Shown here: piece by piece, positions 38,573 to 46,992 of the stretch
Layout: every line of letters starts with the position of its first letter
Numbering within the stretch: the first letter of the stretch is position 1
Assembly: GCA_023433305.1 (NCBI GenBank)
Contig: JAEZCZ010000084.1
Coordinates: 1 to 64,000, forward strand
DNA: 64,000 nt
Direction of reading: 5' to 3'
Origin: Pseudomonadota bacterium
Lineage (GTDB): Bacteria > Pseudomonadota > Alphaproteobacteria > Sphingomonadales > Sphingomonadaceae
Notes under the pieces: generated by a model
What the model was told of the DNA's origin: nothing
The model's input: only the letters and a program-made list of their open reading frames with translations
The model's database searches: none
Translations under genes and position numbers: made by a program

Positions 38573-39298
38573 TCAATCCTCGTACTCGTACTCCTCCTCG
38601 CCTGATCCTTCGCCGTACGACGCGACGCTGCCTTCGGAGCGATGCTCGAAGGACTCCGCGCTTCGGAGCGTAAAGGCCTGTGGATCGAATTGCAGCACCA
38701 TATAGGTCGCGCCCGCCAGCACCACTGCCGCGATCGCCACTCCTAGAAACGACGGCGGCTTGGCGTCGCGGGCCCCCGGATGGCGCAAGGCCGGCTTCGA
38801 GCCTGTCACCATCGCCCGAACCAGGTTCTCGCGCTCAATCAGCGACATCACGATCACGGCGACGACGTGGATCACCACCATCGCAAGAAGCGTCCAGCCG
38901 AGGACCTCATGCAGCTCCTCAGTAGCTTCACCGCCGAACGCGCCTGTCCAGACGCTGGCGACGGTAAGCGCGAAAAGACCGACTACCGCGACAGCGCCGA
39001 GTGGATTGTGGCCAAGGGATGCCTCGCGTTGCCCTCCGAGTAATCCGGAGACGTGGCCGCCGATGCGCGACGGACGGATGAAATCCGAGAATCGGCTATG
39101 CTCGCCTCCGACGAATCCCCAGATCAATCGAAACGCGATCAGGATGCCGGCTACCCAGCCAGACAGCACGTGCCAGTCGTTGAGCCCGCTTCCCTCTTCG
39201 GCGGACAAGAGCGCGAGCGCAATCGCGACGACGAGGGTCCAGTGGAACAGCCTGAGGGGCAAGTCCCAGACCTTCACCCGGTCATGTTCGTTGTACAT
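38573..39298 (-). CDS. Cytochrome b561 family protein
   Basis: The 241-residue protein has four to five membrane helices and the b-type cytochrome layout, with heme-ligand candidate His in RLFHWTLVV, NDWHVLSGW, ELHEVLGW and MVVIHVVAV. It probably passes electrons between quinol and periplasmic acceptors. The tail after the last helix is acidic (SGEEEYEYED). AGGAGGA precedes the ATG at 39298, which was chosen over an upstream frame extension. It lies 11 bases after the VIT1-like gene. Confidence 0.88.
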   Translation of the reverse strand: MYNEHDRVKVWDLPLRLFHWTLVVAIALALLSAEEGSGLNDWHVLSGWVAGILIAFRLIWGFVGGEHSRFSDFIRPSRIGGHVSGLLGGQREASLGHNPLGAVAVVGLFALTVASVWTGAFGGEATEELHEVLGWTLLAMVVIHVVAVIVMSLIERENLVRAMVTGSKPALRHPGARDAKPPSFLGVAIAAVVLAGATYMVLQFDPQAFTLRSAESFEHRSEGSVASYGEGSGEEEYEYED

Positions 39299-39309
39299 GG
39301 CTCTTCCTC

Positions 39310-40014
39310 CTAGCCCACTGCAGCGCCAAACACCCGGCCGACCCCAGCGGTCACGGCCATGGCGAGAGCGCCCCAGACCATGACGCGCAGCATCGACGGC
39401 AGAATCGGCGCGTCGCCGACTCTCGCACCAACCACGCCGAGCATGGCCAAGCACGCAAGCGAAACGGCAGACACAGCGGGCAGCAGCATCGTCTGCGGCA
39501 CAAGCGGAACCACCGCTAAGGGTGCCGCGGCACCGGCTGTGAAAGTGAGAGCGGAAGTGACCGCAGCTTGTAACGGCCTAGCGGATGTCGCTTCCGACAG
39601 TCCCAACTCGTCGCGAGCATGAGCGCCAAGGGCATCGTGGGCCATCATCTGATCGACGACCACACGAGCGGTCACCGCGTCCACACCTCGGCCCTCGTAG
39701 ATCTTTGCGAGTTCTTCTCGTTCGAATGTCGGCTGCTCCTCCAGTTCTGTAGCCTCGCGAGCCAGATCCGCTCGCTCAGTGTCCGATTGGGAACTGACGG
39801 ATACATATTCGCCCGCCGCCATCGACATCGCTCCGGCAAAAAGCGCGGCAACGCCCGCTATTAAAACGCCGGTCCGGGAAGAGTCGGATGCCGCCACGCC
39901 CACAAGCAGACTCGCCGTCGAAACTATCCCATCATTGGCACCAAGGACCGCGGCGCGCAGCCAGCCGATCCGCGAAGTGGCGTGCCTTTCCACGTGCAGA
40001 TGCAAACGGCTCAT
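39310..40014 (-). CDS. VIT1/CCC1 family iron or manganese transporter
   Basis: The 234-residue membrane protein has the VIT1 signature LRAAVLGANDGIVSTASLLVG at the N terminus, GAMSMAAGEYVSVSSQSDTE as the metal-translocation helix, and three further C-terminal helices. Family members move Fe2+ or Mn2+ out of the cytosol. The cytosolic metal-binding helix has ELEEQPTFEREELAKIYEGRG. The ATG at 40014 begins just before family homology. It heads the minus-strand operon (transporter, cytochrome b561, UspA, P-type ATPase), and a GGGAATCTAC motif lies 40 bases upstream. Confidence 0.9.
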   Translation of the reverse strand: MSRLHLHVERHATSRIGWLRAAVLGANDGIVSTASLLVGVAASDSSRTGVLIAGVAALFAGAMSMAAGEYVSVSSQSDTERADLAREATELEEQPTFEREELAKIYEGRGVDAVTARVVVDQMMAHDALGAHARDELGLSEATSARPLQAAVTSALTFTAGAAAPLAVVPLVPQTMLLPAVSAVSLACLAMLGVVGARVGDAPILPSMLRVMVWGALAMAVTAGVGRVFGAAVG

Positions 40015-40054
40015 CGAGCGGTCTTTATCATGTGACGTGTGCTCGCCAGGCCTA

Positions 40055-40064
40055 GTAGATTCCC
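40055..40064 (-). promoter_or_regulatory. GGGAATCTAC motif upstream of VIT1-like operon
   Basis: The minus strand reads GCCTTCGGGAATCTACTA, 40 bases upstream of the transporter ATG. The same 10-mer in the same orientation lies 44 bases before the L,D-transpeptidase start. It resembles the rhizobial FixJ-binding sequence (GGGAAACTACTTAC on this strand, from memory). Confidence 0.45.
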
Positions 40065-40230
40065 GAAGGCATAAGGGCCGACGGTTCTGGGTAGGTCCCA
40101 GCCGCCGCGCTTCCGTAAATGACCTGATGGCGCGGGCCTGCGCATTTCTTCCAAACGGAGCGCGTTGCCGGTCCGACAAAGCGTTCTATAAGGGGCGTAG
40201 GTTCGTCGGCCTGCCTCGAAAGGAACCTGC

Positions 40231-40947
40231 TTGCTGCCGACCGAAGGCCCAGTCTTCCGCGGTTCCGAGCTTCGCAAGGTGTACCGCACTGGGGAAACGG
40301 AGGTCCACGCGTTGCGGGGGGTCGACGTGGCGATCCCGGCAGGTGAAGTGCTGGTCCTGCTCGGGCCATCCGGCAGCGGAAAATCGACCCTGCTCAACAT
40401 CATCGGCGGCCTTGACCGGCCAACGTCAGGTACATTGCATTATCGAGATACCGAGCTGACGGCGCTGAACGACAAGGAGCTCACCCGCTTCCGACGCGCG
40501 CACATCGGGTTCATTTTCCAGTTCTACAACCTGATCCCGAGTCTGACGGCCGAGGAGAACGTCCGGCTCGTGACCGACATCGCAGAAGATCCGATGCCGG
40601 CGGCGGATGCACTCGCCCTGGTCGGTCTCGCCGACCGCAGGGATCACTATCCCGCGCAGCTCTCGGGCGGCGAGCAGCAACGGGTGGCGGTAGCGCGCGC
40701 GGTGGCCAAGCAGCCAGGAGTGCTGCTGTGCGACGAACCGACAGGCGCGCTCGACAGCGCGACCGGCGTTCGGGTGCTGGAGACACTGGCCCGGGCCAAT
40801 CGCGAGCTCGGGACCACCTTGGTCATCATCACGCATAACGCCGGCATTGCCGCGATGGCGGACCGCGTGTTTCATTTTCTCGACGGCCGGATTGCTCGCG
40901 AGGAGACCAACCCGGCCCCCATCGAACCGGTCAAGATCCAGTGGTGA
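40231..40947 (+). CDS. ABC transporter ATP-binding protein (MacB/LolD type)
   Basis: The 238-residue ATPase has Walker A GPSGSGKST, Q-loop FIFQFYNLIPSLTAEENV, signature LSGGEQQRVAVARA and Walker B VLLCDEPTGALD, with the H-loop ITHN. The LolD/MacB-like QFYNLIP and SGG-EQQR segments fit the MacB/LolD family, which energises export from the outer leaflet rather than import. The TTG start at 40231 has GAAAGGA upstream. The permease gene overlaps it and a HlyD-like adaptor follows. Confidence 0.9.
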   Translation: MLPTEGPVFRGSELRKVYRTGETEVHALRGVDVAIPAGEVLVLLGPSGSGKSTLLNIIGGLDRPTSGTLHYRDTELTALNDKELTRFRRAHIGFIFQFYNLIPSLTAEENVRLVTDIAEDPMPAADALALVGLADRRDHYPAQLSGGEQQRVAVARAVAKQPGVLLCDEPTGALDSATGVRVLETLARANRELGTTLVIITHNAGIAAMADRVFHFLDGRIAREETNPAPIEPVKIQW

Positions 40948-43307
40948 ACGCGCTCGACCGCAAGCTGCTGCGCGACTTGTGGCGCATGCGGGGCCAGGCG
41001 CTCGCGATCGCGCTGGTGCTGGCGGCCGCCACGGCGACCTTCGTTCTCTCCGCCGGAGTTCACGGATCGCTGACCGAAACTCGCGATGCCTACTACGCGC
41101 GCAACCATTTTGCGGACGTCTTTGCCGATTTGACTCGGGCGCCCCGAACGATCGTATCACGCGTGGCCGAGATTCCGGGAGTGCAGCACGCCGAAGGGTC
41201 GATCGTGCAGTACGCCACGCTCGATCTTGGCCATCGCAGCGAGCCAGTGCGCGCGCTGATCGCATCCGTCGATGAGGACGGGCGATCGAGGATAAATCGT
41301 GTGACCCTACGCCAGGGGCGGCTTCCGCGCCAAGGCGAGGCAAACGAAATCATCGCCGACGAAGCCTTCATGAGCGCCAACGGCCTCGCCCTCGGCGACG
41401 GTATCGACGCGTTGATCTACGGCACGCGGGAGCGTCTGACGATCGTCGGAATCGGCCTCGCGCCGAACTACATCTACGTTCTGCCGCCCGGCGACCTGAT
41501 TCCAGACGATACGCGTTTCGGCATCTTCTGGATGGGTCGCGAGGCGCTCGAGGCGGCAACCGACCGCACCGAGGCCATCAACGCACTCGCGGTCACCTTG
41601 CGACGCGGGTCCTCCGAGGGCGACGTAATCCGCCGGATCGACAGCATCCTCGAGCCCTATGGCGGCACCGGTGCCTACGGCCGCGAGGATCACATGAGCC
41701 ATGCCTTCCTCGACAGCGAGCTCGCGCAGCTCGAGGCGATGACGACGGTGATCCCGCCGGTGTTCCTGCTGGTGGCCACCTTCCTCGTCTATATCGTGCT
41801 CGGCCGCATGATCCGGACCGAGCGGACCCAAATCGGCCTGCTCAAGGCGTTCGGCTATTCGGACCTTGCCGTCGGCTGGCACTACCTCAAGTTCGCGCTC
41901 GCCATCGCCGCGCTGGCGACGGTCCTCGGCACGATCAGCGGAGCCTGGATGGGCCGGGCGATGACCGAGCTCTATGCCGAGTACTACCGGTTTCCCATGC
42001 TGACATACCGCATTTCGCCGCCGGTTTTTCTCGCCGCCGCAGCGCTCTCACTGGGAGCGACAGCGCTCGGAGCGATCGGCGGCATGCGCACGGTGGTCGG
42101 ACTCAGCCCAGCCACGGCCATGTCGCCCCCTCCTCCCCCCGTGTATCGCCGCGGCGTGGTGGAGCGGCTCGGCCAGACAGCTCGCTTCACCACCGTCGGT
42201 CACATGATCGTGCGGCATATCGCGCGCTGGCCGGGCCGTTCCGCGGTCACGGTTCTCGGTGTCGCGCTTTCGGCGGGTCTCCTGTTCGCCACGCTGCAAT
42301 TCCTCGATGCGAGCCGCACCATGATCGACTCGTTTTTCCTGCGAGGACAAGGGCAGGATGTCACCGTTACCTTCATCGAACCGCGCAACGAGAACGCCAT
42401 CCGCGCCCTTCGCCAAGTTCCGGGTGTGCTGCACGTCGAGCCGACGCGCACCATCGCGGTCAAGCTTGCCAACGGCAACCGGGTCGAGCGCACCGCGCTC
42501 GAAAGCGTGCTGCCGAATTCGCGCCTCGCCGCCCGGATCGACGCCGACGGCAGCGAGGTCGAGCCGCCGCCCGCCGGTCTCATGCTCAGCCGCCGACTGG
42601 CCGACCAGCTCGATGTCGAGGCCGGGGGGCGGGTTCGCGTCGAACTGCTTGGAGGCCGCAGGACGGAGGCCATGCTCCCGGTCGCTCGGATCGTCGATGA
42701 ATTCATCGGCGCCCGCGCCTATGCGACCGAGTCCACGCTGCAGTCGCTGGCCCGCGAGGCCACGCCGGCCAGCGCCGCGCTGCTCAAGATCGATCCGGCG
42801 GCCCGGGACGCGATCTTCGAGCGATTGAAGGGCATGCCGATCGTCCTTGGCGTGACCGAGCGCGACGCCTCCGTCAGGCTGTTCGAGGAGATGATCGACC
42901 AGAACCTCTACACCATGCTGTTCTTCTACATCCTGTTCGCTTCGGCGATCGCGGTCGGGGTCGTCTACAATAGCGCGCGTATCCTGTTCGCCGAGCGCGA
43001 GCACGAGCTGGCCACCCTGCGCGTCCTCGGCTTCTATCGCAGCGAAGTCGGCACCGTGTTGCTCGGCGAACTCGCCCTGCTCATTGCCGCCTCGGTCATA
43101 CCCGGGTGCCTGATAGGCTACGGGTTGGCGCAGTTGATGACCGAAATGTTCAGCTCTGACCTGTTCCGGCTCCCGTTTGCGCCTTCGCGCGCTTCGTACG
43201 GCTGGTCGATCGTCATCGTGCTTGTCGCATCTGCGGCGACAGCGTTCCTCGTCGCGCTGCGGGTCTTGCGGCTGGACATGGTCGAAGTACTGAAGGGTCG
43301 GGGCTGA
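40941..43307 (+). CDS. ABC transporter permease with two FtsX domains
   Basis: The 788-residue membrane protein has an N-terminal helix (RGQALAIALVLAAATATFVLSA), a large periplasmic domain, and two FtsX-type blocks of three helices, around residues 270-390 and 650-780 (QNLYTMLFFYILFASAIAVGV, TLRVLGFYRSEVGTVLLGELALL). It transports by mechanical action on periplasmic partners rather than through a channel. The GTG at 40941 or the GTG at 40944 could serve as start; both overlap the ATPase gene. Substrate is unknown. Confidence 0.88.
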   Translation: MVNALDRKLLRDLWRMRGQALAIALVLAAATATFVLSAGVHGSLTETRDAYYARNHFADVFADLTRAPRTIVSRVAEIPGVQHAEGSIVQYATLDLGHRSEPVRALIASVDEDGRSRINRVTLRQGRLPRQGEANEIIADEAFMSANGLALGDGIDALIYGTRERLTIVGIGLAPNYIYVLPPGDLIPDDTRFGIFWMGREALEAATDRTEAINALAVTLRRGSSEGDVIRRIDSILEPYGGTGAYGREDHMSHAFLDSELAQLEAMTTVIPPVFLLVATFLVYIVLGRMIRTERTQIGLLKAFGYSDLAVGWHYLKFALAIAALATVLGTISGAWMGRAMTELYAEYYRFPMLTYRISPPVFLAAAALSLGATALGAIGGMRTVVGLSPATAMSPPPPPVYRRGVVERLGQTARFTTVGHMIVRHIARWPGRSAVTVLGVALSAGLLFATLQFLDASRTMIDSFFLRGQGQDVTVTFIEPRNENAIRALRQVPGVLHVEPTRTIAVKLANGNRVERTALESVLPNSRLAARIDADGSEVEPPPAGLMLSRRLADQLDVEAGGRVRVELLGGRRTEAMLPVARIVDEFIGARAYATESTLQSLAREATPASAALLKIDPAARDAIFERLKGMPIVLGVTERDASVRLFEEMIDQNLYTMLFFYILFASAIAVGVVYNSARILFAEREHELATLRVLGFYRSEVGTVLLGELALLIAASVIPGCLIGYGLAQLMTEMFSSDLFRLPFAPSRASYGWSIVIVLVASAATAFLVALRVLRLDMVEVLKGRG

Positions 43308-44461
43308 TGTGGGACCGGATCAAACGCTGGCGCTGGGCCATCCTGATCGCCGCGCTGCTGTTGCTCGGCCTAGCATATGCCTTTTGGCCGAGCGCGACGC
43401 CGGTCGACTTGGCGCGAACGACGCGCGGGCCGATGGCCGTCGGTGTGACGGACGACGGGGTGACGCGGGTCAAGGAGCATTACGTCGTTTCCGCCCCCGT
43501 CACGGGATACCTGTCGCGCATCGAATACGAAGCGGGCGACCCGATCGGACGTGGAGCCCTGATCGCCACGATGACGGGGCGCCCGGCGAGCCCTATCGAT
43601 CCCCGCAGCGCGCAGGAATTGCGCGGTGCGCTTGGTGCCGCACAGGCGGCGGCAAAGGGCGCCCAGGCCTCACTGGCCCAGGCGCGTCGTGATCTTGCCC
43701 GCGCGGAAGAGCTGGCCCAGCGGGGCTTCCTGTCACGCGCCGATCTCGAGAACGCGCGTACGCGCGTCGCGACCGGTCAGTCCAGTTTAGCGCAAACCCA
43801 AGCGGAGGCGGCCCGGATTCGCGCCCTGCTCGCACAGCCGCAAGGCCCGGGGCGTGGTCCTGCCGTGCCGGTACGCGCGCCGGCCGGAGGCGCGGTGCTG
43901 TCGGTCATCACCGAAAGCGAAGGGGTTATCGCCGAAGGCACGCCGTTGATGACGATAGGCAACCCGGCCGGGATAGAGGCGGTCGTCGACCTCCTCTCGC
44001 GCGAGGCGGTGCGGGTGAGGCCGGGCGATCGCGTCGAGATCAGCCAATGGGGCGGACCGGAGCCACTCGTGGGCGTCGTTGAGCGCGTCGAGCCGTTCGG
44101 TCGACTCAAGGTTTCCGCGCTGGGGATCGAGGAGCAGCGCGTCGATGTGATAGTCGGCTTCGCGGCGAATGCGGCAGGCAGGCTGGCTCGCCTCGGACAC
44201 GGCTATCAGATCGATGCGACTATCGTCCTGTGGAGTTCCGACAACGTGCTTCGAGTGCCAGTCGGCGCGCTGTTCCGCGCCGGCGACGGCGGTTGGCAGG
44301 TTTTCGTCAACGACCAAGGCCGCGCGCGGCAGCGCTCGATACGGTTGGGCCACCTGAACGACGAGTTCGCGGAGGTACTGCAAGGGCTGGCAGAAGGGGA
44401 CGAGGTGATCGTCAACCCTTCCAGCTCGCTCGATGACGGTTCGAGAGTCCGGCAGAGATGA
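43307..44461 (+). CDS. HlyD-family periplasmic adaptor
   Basis: The 384-residue protein has an N-terminal membrane anchor (AILIAALLLLGLAYAFWP), a biotinyl/lipoyl-like half motif (VSAPVTGYLSRIEYEAGDPIGRG), a short coiled-coil hairpin (AAQAAAKGAQASLAQARRDLARAEEL) and a beta-barrel region. It should link the ABC permease to an outer-membrane channel or act alone as adaptor. The ATG shares one base with the permease stop. No outer-membrane component is encoded nearby. Confidence 0.9.
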   Translation: MWDRIKRWRWAILIAALLLLGLAYAFWPSATPVDLARTTRGPMAVGVTDDGVTRVKEHYVVSAPVTGYLSRIEYEAGDPIGRGALIATMTGRPASPIDPRSAQELRGALGAAQAAAKGAQASLAQARRDLARAEELAQRGFLSRADLENARTRVATGQSSLAQTQAEAARIRALLAQPQGPGRGPAVPVRAPAGGAVLSVITESEGVIAEGTPLMTIGNPAGIEAVVDLLSREAVRVRPGDRVEISQWGGPEPLVGVVERVEPFGRLKVSALGIEEQRVDVIVGFAANAAGRLARLGHGYQIDATIVLWSSDNVLRVPVGALFRAGDGGWQVFVNDQGRARQRSIRLGHLNDEFAEVLQGLAEGDEVIVNPSSSLDDGSRVRQR

Positions 44462-44519
44462 GCTTTCCATTAGGAACAATACGAATGACGAGGGCCTATA
44501 CCCCGGGCAAGATCGGAGG

Positions 44520-46064
44520 ATGAGTTCGCAAGCGTCGCCGCGCCACCCCACCGCGCATTCGGTTTCCGGTGGCGCCCGCCTGAAGATCAGGCGCATCCCC
44601 ATCGATACCCACCCCGAGAATACTGCGTTCCTGCTACGCCACGGCAACGGCTACTCCGCCGAGCAGTACCAAGCGCTGCGCAAGCTCCGCATCACGGCAG
44701 ATGCGGCCGAAATCCTTGCCACACTGGCGCTCGTCGACGACGAGACGATCGTCGGACGAGGAGAAATCGGTCTCGGCGAGCAGGCGTTCCGCCGCCTCGG
44801 TTGCGTCGAGGGATGCGAGGTCGCGATTGCGCAAGCGCGTCCGCCGGCGAGCCTCGAGTTCGTCCGCCGCAAGGTCGACGGAGAGGCCCTTGGCGACGCT
44901 GAGATCTCACGGATCGTCCAGGACATCAGCGCGCATCTTTACTCGCCGATGGAAATCGGTGCCTATCTGGTTGCCTGCGCCGGCTTCATGACCACGCAGG
45001 AGACCTTGGCGCTCACCCGTGCGATGATCGAAGTAGGCAACCGCCTCGAGTGGCCCTCCCCCCTCGTGGTCGACAAGCATTGCATCGGCGGCATTCCTGG
45101 AAACCGCACCTCGATGATCGTCGTGCCCATCGTCGCCGCGCACGGCCTGACTTGTCCGAAGACGTCGTCGCGCGCGATCACCTCGCCGTCCGGCACCGCC
45201 GATACGATGGAAGTGCTCGCCGAAGTCGACCTTACCCGCGAGCGCATGTCGACCGTCGTGGCCCAGGAGAACGCCGTGCTTGCATGGGGCGGACGGGTCA
45301 ACCTGTCACCGGCGGACGACGTCCTGATTTCGGTCGAGCGCCCTCTCCGCCTCGACACGGACGAACAGATGGTCGCGTCAATCCTGTCGAAGAAGGTCGC
45401 GGCGGGCTCGACCCACCTCGTGATCGACATCCCAGTCGGTCCGACCGCGAAGATACGCTCACAGAGCGCCGCCGTGCGTCTGCGCAAGCTGTTCGAATTC
45501 GTAGCCCGGCACTTGGGAATCGAGACCGACATCGTCATCACCGACGGTTCGCAACCCGTCGGGCGCGGGGTCGGCCCGGTGCTCGAGGCGCGCGACGTGA
45601 TGGCCGTCCTGCGAAATGAAGCCGATGCCCCCGAGGACTTGCGCGACCGCGCAGTCATGCTGGCCGGCCGCGTGCTTGAATTCGATCCGGCGCTCGAAGG
45701 CGGGAAAGGTTACGCGCGAGCTCTCGAGCTGCTCGCCTCCGGCAAAGCCCTGGCGGCCATGGAGCGGCTGATCGATGCGCAAGGCCGTCATCTCGAGAGG
45801 CCGGGCGTCGGCGTGTTCAGCCATGACGTGAAGGCCACGGTGTCCGGCCGGGTCGCGGCCATAGACTGCGAGCGGATCGCTCGCATTGCGCGGCTCGCCG
45901 GCGCGCCGATGGACAAGGGCGCCGGGATCGACCTGCTCCACAAGGTCGGCTCGCCCGTGCGTACGGGCGAAGCGCTTTACCGCATTTACGCGAACTCGGA
46001 GACCGGGCTCGGATTCGCTCGCGATCTCGCAGTCGAGCATCCGGGTTACGAACTCGCGCGATGA
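44520..46064 (+). CDS. AMP phosphorylase/thymidine phosphorylase family enzyme
   Basis: The 514-residue protein belongs to the long, archaeal-like branch of the nucleoside phosphorylase II family, which includes AMP phosphorylase (AMP plus phosphate to adenine plus ribose 1,5-bisphosphate). Diagnostic segments are DKHCIGGIPGNRTSMIVVP, CPKTSSRAITSPSGTADTMEV and ITDGSQPVGRGVGP. Length exceeds true thymidine phosphorylases (about 440) because of an N-terminal domain. The ATG at 44520 is directly preceded by GGAGG with almost no spacing, so a start at 44433 remains possible. It is coupled to the PRPP synthetase-like gene by ATGA. Confidence 0.85.
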   Translation: MSSQASPRHPTAHSVSGGARLKIRRIPIDTHPENTAFLLRHGNGYSAEQYQALRKLRITADAAEILATLALVDDETIVGRGEIGLGEQAFRRLGCVEGCEVAIAQARPPASLEFVRRKVDGEALGDAEISRIVQDISAHLYSPMEIGAYLVACAGFMTTQETLALTRAMIEVGNRLEWPSPLVVDKHCIGGIPGNRTSMIVVPIVAAHGLTCPKTSSRAITSPSGTADTMEVLAEVDLTRERMSTVVAQENAVLAWGGRVNLSPADDVLISVERPLRLDTDEQMVASILSKKVAAGSTHLVIDIPVGPTAKIRSQSAAVRLRKLFEFVARHLGIETDIVITDGSQPVGRGVGPVLEARDVMAVLRNEADAPEDLRDRAVMLAGRVLEFDPALEGGKGYARALELLASGKALAAMERLIDAQGRHLERPGVGVFSHDVKATVSGRVAAIDCERIARIARLAGAPMDKGAGIDLLHKVGSPVRTGEALYRIYANSETGLGFARDLAVEHPGYELAR

Positions 46065-46945
46065 GCCAGGCCGTTATCGCATTTCCGGAATGCGCCGGAC
46101 CGGCGGCTCGCCTCGCCGCCGCGCTTGGGATCGAGATGCGCGAGGTTTCGCTGCATCGATTTCCCGACGGCGAGAGCCTCGTGCGGGTCCCTCAAGTTGC
46201 CGAGACGACCCTTCTCTACCGTTCCCTCGATCGCCCCAACGAAAAGCTGGTGGAACTGCTGCTCGCGGCGTCAGCGGCGCGCGACGCAGGCGCAAGACGC
46301 CTGATTTTGATCGTCCCCTATCTCGCCTATATGCGTCAGGACGTCGCATTTCACGAAGGCGAGGCCGTCAGCCAGCGGGTGATCGGGAAGCTGCTCGCGG
46401 CCCACTGCGACGCGCTGGTCACCGTCGATCCTCACCTCCACCGTGTCGCCTCGCTCGCTGAGGTGATGCCCGGTATCGAAACCGTTTACGTGTCCGCCGC
46501 CCCTGCGCTTGCTCAAGCGCTGGACGCAGTTGCGAACCCGCTTCTCGTTGGCCCCGACGCAGAATCACGCCCGTGGGTGGAGGCGATTGCGCACCCCGCC
46601 CGTCTCGACTTCGTCGTCGGCCACAAGGCACGTCGCGGCGATCGGAGCGTCGAGATCACGATCCCCGACGCCGGGCGTGCTGCCGGGCGCTCGGTCGTTC
46701 TCGTCGACGACCTGCTGTCCACGGGCAGCACGCTCAAGGCAGCCGCGCAACTGCTGCACGAAGCCGGCGCCAGCCAGATCGACGTGCTGGCCACGCATTG
46801 TCTCGCTTCCGACCCTGACATCGTCCAGTTGCGGGCGGCCGGCGTGCGTTCCATTCGCGCCAGTGACACCACGCGCCATCCTCTCGCAACACTGCCTATT
46901 GCCGATGCTCTCGCGCGGCAAATTCGCCGACGGCAGTGGTGGTGA
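46061..46945 (+). CDS. Ribose-phosphate diphosphokinase (PRPP synthetase) homologue
   Basis: The 294-residue protein matches PRPP synthetase, which makes phosphoribosyl diphosphate from ribose 5-phosphate and ATP. The PRPP-binding loop is VLVDDLLSTGSTL, the ATP loop has RQDVAFHEGEAVS, the catalytic segment VDPHLHR, and the flexible loop GHKARRGD keeps the KxR pair. It is about 20 residues shorter than housekeeping Prs and diverged, like the copies beside AMP phosphorylase in other genomes (from memory). ATGA overlap with the upstream gene suggests linked nucleotide salvage. Confidence 0.85.
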   Translation: MSQAVIAFPECAGPAARLAAALGIEMREVSLHRFPDGESLVRVPQVAETTLLYRSLDRPNEKLVELLLAASAARDAGARRLILIVPYLAYMRQDVAFHEGEAVSQRVIGKLLAAHCDALVTVDPHLHRVASLAEVMPGIETVYVSAAPALAQALDAVANPLLVGPDAESRPWVEAIAHPARLDFVVGHKARRGDRSVEITIPDAGRAAGRSVVLVDDLLSTGSTLKAAAQLLHEAGASQIDVLATHCLASDPDIVQLRAAGVRSIRASDTTRHPLATLPIADALARQIRRRQWW

Positions 46946-46992
46946 AGCAACTCCGCGAAGGTCACGTAACTCATTCGACAGCCAGGAATCCC

